From positions 120,387,706-120,451,705 of the forward strand of contig CM075650.1 of assembly GCA_037953625.1 (NCBI GenBank): a stretch of 64,000 bases of DNA, read 5' to 3'. The DNA is from Crotalaria pallida. Taxonomy: Eukaryota; Streptophyta; Magnoliopsida; Fabales; Fabaceae. The notes beneath the pieces are model-generated. The model was given only the letters and a program-made list of their open reading frames with translations, had not been told where the DNA came from and did no database searches. Positions 45,788 to 57,271 of the stretch are shown piece by piece (positions within the stretch are counted from its first letter, which is position 1; the number at the start of each line of letters is the position of its first letter). Both the position numbers and the translations under genes were made by a program.

Positions 45788-47172
45788 TGATACATCCAGG
45801 AAATGAGACCATCGATTCCAACTCTTTTCTCCAAGGCAAAGATCAAATGATCTTAGATTCTGACTCAAAAAGAGACTTAAAAACTCCAATCTTGAAACAA
45901 TAACTCAAACTTTTGAACAATCTCTAAGTGAGTTGCTCAAAAACAAGACTCAAGAAGAAACATCAAAATAATAACACTCTCAAACACTCAATTGATGATC
46001 ATGGTTTTGATCATCATACAAGACTCTAGAACCAACTCTTTTTGTATTTTTGTGAAGGATAAACACACATGTGTTCTTAGACTCAAAACAAAAAGAAAGA
46101 CAACACATAGGATAGGAAGATGACGCCACTCTTCAAGGAAGAAAGAACCATCTTGCTCCACATAGCATCACACCATGGAAGACTTGAGTCTTGGTTCAAT
46201 CACTGAACCTTCAAGAGAATCACTCTCTTGAGTGAGGAAGGCATCACGCCTCTCGTGCACAAGGCACACACGTTTTTACCCAAATCAAAGTTCTCCCTTT
46301 CATTCATGCAAAGCTTACATTATATAATTACAATCTGTTCTCATGGCTGCCTTGGATTCCTATACACGTGAAAGACTAAGGAGGCTAGCCATGATTGAGC
46401 AATTAAGCCTAACAAATGCTCATGAATACCAATGTAACCTATACGGCCCCTTAATGCTACAATTCATTACAAGAATGTAACTTATATTGCTCATCATGGC
46501 CTAATGATGATGAAAAACGTCCAACCTTTAATGTGGCTTCATGGCCGTGTGTTAATGGCCTCATGAATGTTGAATTCATTTCATAACCTCCTCTTGATCT
46601 TCAATTATTGGCCGCCACATTGATGGCCTCATGATGATATGATTTCAAATTGTAACCTTCTTCATTAATATGGCCGTGAGTTATTAAATGCCCCCATTGA
46701 ATTGGCAATTCAATTTGTAACTTCTATGTCTTGATAGCTCCATGAATGAGAAGAATCTTTGTACTTTATTCTTCTTTCCTTGCATGAATTTGAATGATGA
46801 TTGATGCTTAGTGGAAGTCTTTTAAACCCTCCATTCTCTTATGAAATATGTTACTTAATAGTTGTGGTTACAAAATATTAAAGTTAATTTAAATCTATTA
46901 ATGATTTCGTAACGTTCAATTAAGTAGCATTTTATAACCCACTTAATTTGCATTCAATCACATTCATTCCTTTCCTTTCCTCTTTCCAATTTCGTGCACC
47001 TCCATGCCTACACATGTAGTGACCTTATTTCATGAGGATAAGTGTCTTTATTAAGGGTATGTGTCCTTCAGAAGGGCACCTTTAAGGGCAGTCACTTAAA
47101 TTCTTCAAACTCTGAGCATATTGTTTTAGGTTTGTATTTGAGTTTCCATGGTCCCTCCAGAGGAGGATATCA
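45788..47172 (-). repeat. 5' LTR of LARD-like element
   Basis: Starts TGATATCCTCC on the minus strand at 47172; partner of 42307-43693. Confidence 0.9.
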
Positions 47173-47608
47173 TTCATGATGTCTAATATTGAATAACGCT
47201 AAGCATGCTACTCATTCCAGAGTAATAGAATAAGATTTGTATGTTATTCATTCCATTTTTCGCTAACTCTCTTATTTTATTTTAATATCATAAGCAAACT
47301 TCCATTGATTATCACAAGATTATTTGAAAGCAAGGTGATTTCAAAGACATGATTTTTGAAGCCATTCTTCAAGTTTCTGTTGGGTTTGCTTCTTTTAATC
47401 TTTTATTTTCTATTATTTTTTTTAATATCTTTAAATTTTAATGTTATATATATATATATTATTGGATTTTCTATTGATCTCAATCCCCTTTATAATATGT
47501 TTATTTTGTAAACTGAAAGAGACGTGATTTTTTAGGTCTTTTGGGAATCAATTATTCACTTTTGAGGAGGGTTCAAAGACATAATTAGGCAAATATAAAT
47601 ATAAAATA

Positions 47609-47842
47609 CTCCCTCTGTCCCACAAGGATGGTTAAAAAATTCAAAAGTCAATAAATTAAGGAGACATGCATTTAATGGTTTGTTTAACACATCAACCAAT
47701 TATCAAACAACTAATTTAATGAATTTTACATTAATCAACCAATCACAATTCAAAGTTTACAATTTCGAAACTTTTCATTAATTATTTTAACTATAGTTTG
47801 AGACAAAAAAATTTAGTCATTTTTTACCATCGACGGATGAAG
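47609..47842. mobile_element. Stowaway MITE
   Basis: Flanked by TA. The left end is CTCCCTCTGTCCCA; the right end CGACGGATGAAG is its decayed inverse. 234 bp, inside Helitron H3. Confidence 0.65.
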
Positions 47843-48367
47843 TATAAAATATAAAATATTTGTTTATTTAGACAAATGCTCATGAATAGCTCCACATATG
47901 ACATCCTTTATTAAAATTTAAAAACCGTTTTAAATATTTACATTTTGCTTAATATATAGATAGAAGTTTATGCATTATATATTACACCAATTTTATATTA
48001 AATAATTGTCCCACAAAAAAAACACGGAGAAAAATAATAACAGTTATTCATAATGTTTTTAAAGTATTCATGATTGTTTCACATATTATAAATTTTTTTC
48101 AAAATTTTTTCACATTTTATCTAATTATAAGTATTATATTCCGATTTGATTACATAAATTTGTCTGATCATAAATATTATTTTTTTTTCATTGTAAATTT
48201 GTAATAATTAAAAAAAAATACCATATAAAATATAATTTCAGAAAATGATAAATTTATTGTCCTCTAAAAAAATAGTCACATGTAAATAAAATTAATGTTT
48301 AATGTTTGAACAAATTGAAAGAATAGCGAAATTTAAGACCCATGTATCGCACAAGCAATTTTCCTAG

Positions 48368-48540
48368 TATATACATAAGGAAGCACGTTGGTATGGTTCT
48401 ACTGCAAGTGTAAAGAATATTCTTATGCCTTCAAGGCGCTCCAACATATGCCTTTTGGGGATGTTGTTTCGTGGACTGCCATCATTTGTGGGTGTTCCAG
48501 GTCTGGTCTTGAATTCGAGGCTTTGGATACCAATCTTTTG
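48368..48540 (+). pseudogene. PPR pseudogene, 3' part
   Basis: Continues the PPR gene broken at 30405. It opens with TATATACATA (I-Y-I), then an extra A shifts the frame. From 48388 the frame reads MVWFYCKCKEYSYAF and VVSWTAIICGCSRSGLEFEA, typical PLS PPR repeats. Similarity fades by about 48540 and the C-terminus is absent. Confidence 0.75.
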
Positions 48541-48686
48541 CTTCCGATCAACATTCGGAGATGTCATATTATGCTCCCTACCATAGCAACGAAAGATTTT
48601 AAAAGTCAAAAAAAGCATAAATAATTCAGCTTATTTGTATACGAGTCTTAGAAAATTACATAATTATCAATTCCAATAATGCAAGG

Positions 48687-49575
48687 TGTAATACCCGCAA
48701 TTTTTCATATTTTTATAAATCGATTTTTCTGGATTTTTGATTGGGTAGTATTTTCGAAATTATATGAATTCGTGATTTGATTTAAAATTTCAACGGAGAA
48801 TAATTATTTGAAATTTATTTTTACGATGATGGATTATTTCATTATTTTGTGTTTTGAAAGAGTTATTATTTATTGGTTTATTTGGTTACGTAACTTTGAA
48901 AATTCGTAACTTTTGATCTGTAAATCCGAATTTGATGAATTTACAGTCAAAAGCATCGTATTGATATATATAATTTATTTTTGTACAGTTTGGAATTTAT
49001 TTTGTTGTCCACGAAATTTTTGTTATTTTGGGAGGCATTAATTATAATGTTTTATTTTAAGTAAATTGAAATATGATTTTAAGCATTATTTACTTTATTG
49101 TGAAAATAATATTTTTCCACTGTATAATGATGTAGTAAGGTTTTAAAAATGATTTGTGCATTTTGAATTTTAGATTGTGAGACATTCATTTACTAGTACA
49201 CGAGACCCTAGGGTAAACCAATTAAATACAACCTACTTTAATTAAAGTGTAGCCACCCTACTTATACCCTATGGGGACAAGCTATTAATGACCCTATTCA
49301 AGCATGGAAAATTCGGCCAATGCATGTCTTGGTGTTTTTCTACCCATTTTTCCAACACTAATAATTTTACCTAAAACCTACTTATGTCCTACAAGATTAA
49401 TACTTATAAACCTAGAATTAAATTGTAAAGTACCCACCCTATGTTATACTAAGGAAACCGTGGGGAGCATGGGGCTTAGGGGAAGACTCCTCAATATTTT
49501 TGCACTCCCATTTTTAATTGTTGGACCCCCACCCATGCACCCCTATAAATACCAACCCCCACCTACACCTTAACA
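48687..49575 (+). mobile_element. Gypsy LTR 5' fragment
   Basis: Starts TGTAATACCCG, a usual Gypsy LTR start. Near its right end it has a good TATA box in CCCCTATAAATACC (about 49541-49554). It is cut abruptly at about 49575, where minus-strand pol sequence begins. Its orientation is opposite to the neighbouring Gypsy element, so the junction is a rearrangement. Confidence 0.55.
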
Positions 49576-50065
49576 CTCTTCAATAGCTCCTCGATCTGCC
49601 TCTTCATTTCAGCCATTTCTGGTGGTGCCATTTTATAAGGAGCAATAGAAATGGGACCAGCTCCCGGAACTAGATCAATTCCAAATTCAATCTCCCTTCT
49701 TGGTGGCAAGCCAGGTATCTCATCAGTGAATACCTCCGAAAAGTCTCTGACTACAGGTATCTCTTCAATCCTCGGACCATTCTCCTTTACTTCAGTGTTG
49801 AACAGGCACATGTAGCCAGAGGGTTTCGGATTTCTATAGGTTACTATCTTTCTATCACAATCGATGATCACTTTTGACTCAACCAGTCCATCCCGAAGAT
49901 CACATCCAATTGCGATAAGGGTAAACAGATCAAATCTACCTTAGAGGTTTGTCCTAACACTTCTATACAACAGTTAAGACATGCTCTAGAAACAACTACA
50001 GGAGCATTAGTAGAGGTTTCTACTTTCAGAGTATATGACAATTCAGACATAGATAGACCTAAACG
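49576..50065 (-). pseudogene. Gypsy protease and start of RT (Tekay-2)
   Basis: Minus-strand frames encode the rest of a retropepsin region (LICLPLSQLDVIFGMDWL). A frameshift and stop follow at about 49868-49872. Then come the spacer and N-terminal RT region (VFTDEIPGLPPRREIEFG, PISIAPYKMAPPEMAEMK). The frame ends in the truncated IEELLK at about 49576. It continues the gag at 56139-57271 once the inserted Copia element is removed. Confidence 0.8.
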
Positions 50066-50222
50066 TGTTGGAACCTACAATCGGTGGGTGAAATAACTAG
50101 GATACACTAGGAGAACACCTAGAAGGGGGGTTTGAATAGGTGTTAGATAAACCTTGAAAGATTTTCGAAAGAAACAAATCAAAACGATTAAAACAAATGA
50201 TTTTCTTGAAATTTTCTTCTAT

Positions 50223-50305
50223 TAATCGATTAACAAGTCAACTAATCGATTAATGCCGAATGATCAATTCAAACTAATCGATTAATGAAACCAATTACTC
50301 GATTA
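50223..50305 (-). promoter_or_regulatory. Leader TAATCGATTA dyads
   Basis: TAATCGATTA at 50223-50232 and 50243-50252 (step 20), then 50275-50284 and the variant TACTCGATTA at 50296-50305 (step 21). The copy in the 5' LTR is at about 54590-54662. Confidence 0.8.
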
Positions 50306-51170
50306 ATCAATGTTAAAATTGAAAAATCACTTTTCAATCAAATACGAAAATCAATCAATTAACACATATGATCAGAGATAAAGCGGAATTGATTAACACC
50401 AATATTCTTATTGATTACCTAGGTTATGAAAACGATTTTCCCAAAATCAATTTTGCACAATTAAGATTCAATTCAATCAATTATGAAAAATCACTTTTTT
50501 CTAGGTTTTCAACCAAGAACACAATTAATAACAAGAATTGTAAAGAGTAGAGAGTTTAGAGATACGACACAGTGATTTATCCTGGTTCACTTTCATCCAC
50601 TTGAAAGCTACTCCAGTCCCCTCTTCAACCAAGAGAGATTCTTCACTATGAGGAATTAGAGTTTCTCAAATTACAAGTAAATGCCTCACAAGACTCCCTT
50701 CTTGCTAGCCTACAAGAGATACCACACCCTTGCCTTGTAACCCTATTGATATCTAATCTAACCTCTTCTCTTGCTTGCCGATACCCCACAACAAGACTTC
50801 CAATGCTTTGAGATTCTTCAAAGACTTCCACTTGCTTGCTTCACTACAAGACTTCCAAGTGCTTGATGATATGCCACACCAAGGCTTCCAAATAACTTTG
50901 CTTGATGAATAACTTCTTCAAGACTTCCTTTGTTGTAGAGTGTTTGCCTTCTTTGCAATGATTACAACTCAAATGAAAACAAAATAACAATCCTATGAAT
51001 CTCTTTCAAAAGCTATGAAAATATCAACATGAGAGATTCAAGGTTCTTGATCAAAGAATGTAAAAATGAGAACTTTGATCTTGAGAAAGTGAGAGAGAAT
51101 AGAGTGGCTTGATTCTTTGTAAAATGAATATCAAAATGATGGAATATGATCACAAAGGTTAGAAATAGGT

Positions 51171-51177
51171 TTATATA
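51171..51177 (-). promoter_or_regulatory. TATA box of TR-GAG LTR
   Basis: TATATAA on the minus strand, downstream of the U3 palindrome cluster; the second LTR has the same sequence at about 55527-55533. Confidence 0.5.
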
Positions 51178-51257
51178 GAATACCCAAAAGTTAGGAATGG
51201 TTAAAAGTGCTTTTGAGAAGTGAAAAACGCATTTTAAAAACCAGATCTGTGCGTGTT

Positions 51258-51427
51258 ACTCGAGTAAAATAAGTGCTAATCGAGTAACCATGCCTTAATC
51301 GAGTAATGCCGCAAGCCTGTAAAAATTTACTCGAGTAAAAGTCAAGATAATCGATTATCAAAAATTGTAAATCGATTATCATTTCAAAATATACTGTTAA
51401 TCGATTATCAAAATCTGTTAATTGATT
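51258..51427 (-). promoter_or_regulatory. U3 ACTCGAGT/AATCGATT cluster
   Basis: CG centres lie at 51261, 51281, 51300, 51332, 51352, 51373, 51402 and (as TG) 51423. Adjacent steps are 20, 19, 32, 20, 21, 29 and 21. Half-sites of the two words are mixed (TAATCGAGTA). Two CG centres are TG in one LTR copy only. The 5' LTR copy is at about 55614-55783. Confidence 0.75.
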
Positions 51428-51782
51428 ATTTTGATTAAAAATCACTTAAAACTTGTTTTCTCAAAAACTAAACCTTTTCTTTCAAACCTTTAAGCCACCT
51501 ATTGATTTTAGGCAAAGTGAATACTCAAAATATGATAAAATCATGCAATCAAAAGAGATTCACTACCCTCTAAGAGACTCTACCCAAACTCATAAACTAA
51601 GAGACTTGAGAGGCTAAAGATAAAACAATAAAACATAAACTACCAAACTAAGTCTTCATGAGTTGGCTCTCTCTTTATCACTTGATGTTTGTTGTTGCTT
51701 GTTGAGCTTGAACTTGATCAACACATTTAAGCTTGTTCAAAACCTTTTGGCATTTATCAAAACATTCTTCATGGATCTTACA

Positions 51783-52573
51783 ATCTCCTCCTTCTTGAAA
51801 ATGACAAACATGTTTTGAAGTTGTGAAGTTGTTGATGCTTGAACCATTTTATCACTTGGTGAGACTCTTGCTCCCCCTCAATTTATGCTTTTGACATTTG
51901 AAATCTAATTGAGATAAAAGCTTGGTTCTCCCCCTATCTCCAACAACTTTGCTCAACCTACATAAAAACAACAAAACAAACCTTTCTCCAAAACAAAATA
52001 TTATTTCTTTTCAAAACATACATTTCTCTTCAAAACATACATTTCTCCCCCTTTGGCATTATCAAAAAGTAATATATACCAATTGAAATATAAAATACTA
52101 AGCCAAATATAAGAGAAACTATGTCATATATAGAGATATTTAAACCAAAATAGAGAAATTAATAACCATACTATCTCTATATCAAACATTTCTTCAATAG
52201 CATGATAATCATCTAATAATCACTCAATGATACCAATTGAAACAATTGTATACCAATTGTAATACTAATTGTAAGAATTTGATACCAATAGTATTTTCTC
52301 AAAAGTATAAACAATATCACATCAAGAGAAATAATACTAATTGTAACTAAACAAATACCAATTGTATAATATCAATTGAGAATAGTACCAATTGAGAGAA
52401 TTATGAGTAATATCTAACAATATCAAATGTTACCAATTTGTAGGATCTTTTCTTCATACCAATTGAAGATATCCAACAATATCAATTGTGTCAATTTGTA
52501 GGACTTTTACTGGAGATTTGAAGAAATATGTATAGACCTTCATTTGCATCTTCAATCATACCTACAAAAACAA
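51783..52573 (-). other. TR-GAG 3' internal region, CAATTG-rich
   Basis: Starts with the polypurine tract (AGAAGGAGGAGAT on the minus strand, 51783-51795). It is non-coding, with many TACCAATTG/CAATTGGTA repeats between about 52078 and 52510. No pol remnant was recognised. Confidence 0.6.
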
Positions 52574-54352
52574 TCATGCTTTGCCTTTTGGTATCCAAAT
52601 AGTTTTGGATCCATTTTTGTTAGTGTAGGGACTCTCACCCTTTTTCACCCAAACAAAATCTCCTTTAGGTATACCATGCACTTTAATATAACACACATTT
52701 GAAGTATGTCCATGAGTACCACAATAGAAACATGTTGGTGCATTTGAAAAATCAACTTTAGAAAAATCAACAACATTTCTATGAGATTTACTCTTAGCAT
52801 TAGTATAACCCAAACCAAACTTGTTTGAATTTTCTCTTTGAAAATTTAACAATGTGCGCAATCTAATATCACCATTTGTGAAACTTGCAAGCTTATTTTT
52901 CAAAATAGCATTTTCATCTTTAAGCAACTTGCAATTCTCACAATCAACCACAATATTCAATCTACTAGCACAATCACAAGAAGAACTAGCATATATAAGA
53001 TCAAGGGTTTCATTTTCAAGATTAAGCTCATCAACTTGTTTTTGAAGTTCTAAAATCTCTTGTTGATGTTTCAAAATGAGCTTCTTCCTTTCAATGTTTT
53101 TCAAAGCTAGTTTCTTAAATTGTTCATGCATTTCTTCATAAGCATTATACAACAATTCATACTTAGAAGAAATTTCGGATTTAGTAAGACTTACATCGCT
53201 TTCGTCGCTTTGTTCACTTGATTCATCATTTGAACTTTCCTCTTCATTTACTAGAGCTATCAAGTTGAGACAAGCGGCATCTTCATCATCCGAAGAACTA
53301 TTTGATGTACTTTTCTTGTCTTTTTCATCATCACTATTCCAAACTATGTATGCCCTTTTAGTTTTCTTTTCTTTTTCCTTCTTCTTAAGATACTTAGAGC
53401 ATGAGTACTTGAGATGACCGGGCTTTCCACATTCATGGCAAACTATACCTTCTTTTGAAGTCTTTGTCTTGTAGTGTGGGGAATTCTTCTCTTTACTTTT
53501 GTCTTTGTTCATTCTTCCTTTTCTCCTTAGAATCTTATTGAACTTTCTTAGTAGAAGCTTCATCTCCTCTTCATCAATGTCCGAATCGGAATCTTCATTA
53601 TCATCATTATCGGAACTCTCTTCCTTTTGATATGATCTTTGAGCTTTAAGAGCGATTCCTTTTCTTTCTTTGTTCTTGTCCGATTCTTCATGCATATGCA
53701 AACGTTCAAGCTCCATTTCATGTTCTTGTAGCTTTCCGAAAAGTGTTGCTAAGTCCATGGTGTCCAAGTCCTTTGATTCAACTATTGCGGTAACCTTAGG
53801 TTGCCATTCCCTACTTAGACATCTTAAAACTTTGTTAACAAGTTCACAATTCAAGAAAGTTTTACCAAGAGCAATGAGATGATTAACAATATGAGTAAAA
53901 CGCTTTTGCATAAAACATATAGATTCATTAGGCAACATACGAAACAATTCATATTCATGCATCAAAGAATTTAATCTAGCACGCCTAACTTCACTAGTTC
54001 CTTCATGTGTGACTTGCAAGGTGTCCCACATTTCTTTGGCATCACGACATTGGGAGACTCTAAAGAACTCATCATAAGATAGAGCGGAGGTGATGATATT
54101 CTTTGCTTTTAAATCATATTGAATTTTCCTTTTATCATCATCGGTCCACTTATCTTTGGGAGTAAGTGTAAGTACACCTTCTACTTCTTTTGAAGGAATA
54201 TAAGGACCATTTTCAATGGCTTCCTAAATGTTCACATCTATAGCTTCTATAAAGATTCTCATCCTAATTTTCCAATAACCATAACCCTCTCCACCAAACA
54301 TAGGAGGGCGATTTATTGAAGCACCTTCACCACCAAAGAGTACGAATCCCAT
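52574..54352 (-). pseudogene. Copia gag (SIRE/Maximus type)
   Basis: In frame from an ATG at 54352 (MGFVLFGGEGASINRP) to the stop at 52574, 592 codons, broken by one TAG at codon 43 (54226-54224). The uninterrupted part from 54031 has the UBN2-type gag region (MWDTLQVTHEGTSEV) and a zinc knuckle CHECGKPGHLKYSC (about residue 300). An acidic Ser/Asp-rich stretch, a coiled-coil-like Lys/Glu/Leu segment and a second CCHC motif CFYCGTHGHTSNVC follow. It ends TIWIPKGKA just where pol would start in autonomous relatives. Apart from the one stop it is well preserved. Confidence 0.85.
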
Positions 54353-54408
54353 TGTAGTTTCCTCAAGGATCTTAACGAAAAAGCTCTATGCTCGTGTCTT
54401 TCGACCGA

Positions 54409-54420
54409 GCTCTGATACCA
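54409..54420 (-). other. Primer-binding site of TR-GAG element
   Basis: TGGTATCAGAGC on the minus strand, two bases after the 5' LTR; initiator tRNA-Met type. Confidence 0.85.
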
Positions 54421-54422
54421 AT

Positions 54423-56138
54423 TGTTGGAACCTACAATCGGTGGGTGAAATAACTAGGATACACTAGGAGAACACCTAGAAGGGGGGTTTGAATAGGTGC
54501 TAGATAAACCTTGAAAGATTTTCGAAAGAAACAAATCAAAACGATTAAAACAAATGATTTTCTTGAAATTTTCTTCTATTAATCGATTAACAAGTCAACT
54601 AATCGATTAATGCCGAATGATCAATTCAAACTAATCGATTAATGAAACCAATTACTCGATTAATCAATGTTAAAATTGAAAAATCACTTTTCAATCAAAT
54701 ACGAAAATCAATCAATTAACACATATGATCAGAGATAAAGCGGAATTGATTAACACCAATATTCTTATTGATTACCTAGGTTATGAAAATGATTTTCCCA
54801 AAATCAATTTTGCACAATTAAGATTCAATTCAATCAATTATGAAAAATCACTTTTTCTAGGTTTTCAACCAAGAACACAATTAATAACAAGAATTGTAAA
54901 GAGTAGAGAGTTTAGAGATACGACACAGTGATTTATCCTGGTTCACTTTCATCCACTTGAAAGCTACTCCAGTCCCCTCTTCAACCAATAGAGATTCTTC
55001 ACTATGAGGAATTAGAGTTTCTCAAATTACAAGTAAATGCCTCACAAGACTCCCTTCTTGCTAGCCTACAAGAGATACCACACCCTTGCCTTGTAACCCT
55101 ATTGATATCTAATCTAACCTCTTCTCTTGCTTGCCGATACCCCACAACAAGACTTCCAATGCTTTGAGATTCTTCGAAGACTTCCACTTGCTTGCTTCAC
55201 TACAAGACTTCCAAGTGCTTGATGATATGCCACACCAAGGCTTCCAAATAACTTTGCTTGATGAATAACTTCTTCAAGACTTCCTTTGTTGTAGAGTGTT
55301 TGCCTTCTTTGCAATGATTACAACTCAAATGAAAACAAAATAACAATCCTATGAATCTCTTTCAAAAGCTATGAAAATATCAACATGAGAGATTCAAGGC
55401 TCTTGATCAAAGAATGTAAAAATGAGAACTTTGATCTTGAGAAAGTGAGAGAGAATAGAGTGGCTTGATTCTTTGTAAAATGAATATCAAAATGATGGAA
55501 TATGATCACAAAGGTTAGAAATAGGTTTATATAGAATACCCAAAAGTTAGGAATGGTTAAAAGTGCTTTTGAGAAGTGAAAAACGCATTTTAAAAACCAG
55601 ATCTGTGCATGTTACTCGAGTAAAATAAGTGCTAATCGAGTAACCATGCCTTAATTGAGTAATGCCGCAAGCCTGTAAAAATTTACTCGAGTAAAAGTTA
55701 AGATAATCGATTATCAAAAATTGTTAATCGATTATCATTTCAAAATATACTGTTAATCGATTATCAAAATCTGTTAATCGATTATTTTGATTAAAAATCA
55801 CTTAAAACTTGTTTTATCAAAAACTAAACCTTTTCTTTCAAACCTTTAAGCCACCTATTGATTTTAGGCAAAGTGAATACTCAAAATATGATAAAATCAT
55901 GCAATCAAAAGAGATTCACTACCCTATAAAAGACTCTACCCAAACTCATAAACTAAGAGACTTGAGAGGCTAAAGATAAAACAATAAAACATAAACTACC
56001 AAACTAAGTCTTCATGAGTTGGCTCTCTCTTTATCACTTGATGTTTGTTGTTGCTTGTTGAGCTTGAACTTGATCAACACATTTAAGCTTGTTCAAAACC
56101 TTTTGGCATTTATCAAAACATTCTTCATGGATCTTACA
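54423..56138 (-). repeat. 5' LTR of TR-GAG element
   Basis: Partner of 50066-51782; about a dozen differences, several of them CG to TG/CA. Palindrome clusters at 54590-54662 and 55614-55783. Confidence 0.92.
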
Positions 56139-57271
56139 AAACGATCTACACATTCATAGGAAACGAATGAATGCGTTGCACCCGAATCAAACAAAACATT
56201 ACAGAGCTGACCATTTAGCAAGTATTTACCTTGCACCAGATCAGAAGATCGGCCTGCCTCCACGCCACTAAGTGTGAAAACCCTTCCTTGAGCCATAGGC
56301 CTATCAGCAGTTCCTCTTGAATTAGCTTTGACCGGTTCCTTGCAGTCTCTCGCAAAGTGCCCCGGTTTACCACAGTTGAAACAGCCACTTGTTCCCCAAC
56401 AAACACGGCCATAATGATGGCGCTTGCACTTGTCACAGAATGGAGCCTCGCTCCGAAGGTTCCTTCCATCATTTCCTCCAGCTTTTCCTTTGCCTTTCCC
56501 CCGGCGATCATACGGACCCTTGCCTCGGTTGTTGAAACCCTTTCGCCTCTGAGGTCCATAATTCTGGTTATCCTTTCTCTCTGAGGCTTGCAACTCTTTA
56601 GCTTTCTTGTCGTCCTCATACATCCTACACATGTCCACAAGTGCAGGAAAACTTTGAATCCGTTGGTAGGTGAAAATTGACTTCAACTTGGGCCTCAAGC
56701 CTCCCTCAAACTTGATACACTTGCTCCTTTCATCGGGGTTGTTCTGGTAGTATGGAGATTACTTCATCAACTCCTCGAACTTAGCCGCGTACTCACCCAC
56801 ACTCATGCTTCCTTGTTTAAGTTGTAAGAATTCCACCTCCTTCTTCCTCCTTAAGTCCTCAGGGAAGTATTTATTGAGAAACTTCTCCATAAATACACCC
56901 CAGTTCACATCCCTTCCTTCATAGTGTAGGAGCTGAACCGTGTGATTCCACCAGTTTTCAGCTTCATCCTCTAGCATGTAGACTGCATATGCCACTTTCT
57001 GAGCTTCCGTGCACTCCATGGTTCTCAGAATTTTGTCCATGGTGTGAATCCACCTATTGGCCTCCTCAGGTTTAAATCCTCCTTCAAACTTGGGTGGGTT
57101 ACAACTCCTAAAATCAGCCAGACTCTTCGCCTCGGTGTTACCCACATTGCACTGATGAGGTGGATTAGCAGGTTGAGGTGGTTGCTGAGATTGTTGTTGT
57201 TGCATAGACTCCAGCACCGCGGTTATCCTTTCCAACATCGCATTGGTGTGATTTTGGTTTCTAGTTTCCAT
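56139..57271 (-). pseudogene. Gypsy gag and start of protease (Tekay-2)
   Basis: Starts METRNQNHTNAMLER at 57271. It contains the gag capsid region (NPPKFEGGFKPEEANRWI, ENWWNHTVQLL), one in-frame TAA at 56759-56761 after FEELMK, a zinc knuckle CFNCGKPGHFARDC (about 56345-56386), then the protease motif FDSGATHSFVS. It is interrupted at 56139 by the TR-GAG insertion and continues at 50065. Its domain order matches Tekay-1, but the sequence is clearly a different family. Confidence 0.85.

Larger units (their letters stand above)
42307..47172 (-). mobile_element. Non-autonomous LTR element (LARD-like)
   Basis: Flanked by TSD TTCAT (42302-42306 and 47173-47177). The LTRs are 42307-43693 and 45788-47172, with ends TG...CA, and differ at about 2% by eye. 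The 2.1-kb interior has a Met-type primer site and a polypurine tract but no gag, protease or reverse transcriptase. It must be mobilised in trans. LTR divergence makes it older than Tekay-1. It is nested in Helitron H3. Confidence 0.9.
30406..48367 (+). mobile_element. Helitron (H3) with nested LTR elements
   Basis: It starts TC (30406-30407) right after host ...ACTAA and ends CTAG (48364-48367) before host T. A decayed hairpin (CCCATGTATCGCACAAG; CpG changes of CCCGTG...GCACGGG) lies just upstream of CTAG. Removing it joins PPR codons in frame (N-H-T-N-I-Y-I), which confirms both borders. The span is 17,962 bp, but only about 2.2 kb is Helitron once the two nested LTR elements are subtracted. 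No Rep/Hel coding sequence is seen. Confidence 0.85.
50066..51782 (-). repeat. 3' LTR of TR-GAG element
   Basis: On the minus strand it starts TGTAAGATCC at 51782. Contents: U3 palindrome cluster (about 51258-51427), TATA box (51171-51177), leader palindrome cluster (about 50223-50305). The minus-strand frame 50646-50831, also seen at 55002-55187, is short and of doubtful meaning. Confidence 0.92.
50066..56138 (-). mobile_element. TR-GAG Copia element (gag only)
   Basis: LTRs 50066-51782 (1,717 bp) and 54423-56138 (1,716 bp) are about 99% alike by eye, have ends TG...CA and are flanked by TSD AAACG (50061-50065 and 56139-56143). A Met-tRNA primer site and a polypurine tract are present. The interior codes only for a SIRE/Maximus-type gag; protease, integrase, RT and RNase H are absent. 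This fits the non-autonomous TR-GAG class. It is inserted in the protease region of Tekay-2. Confidence 0.92.
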
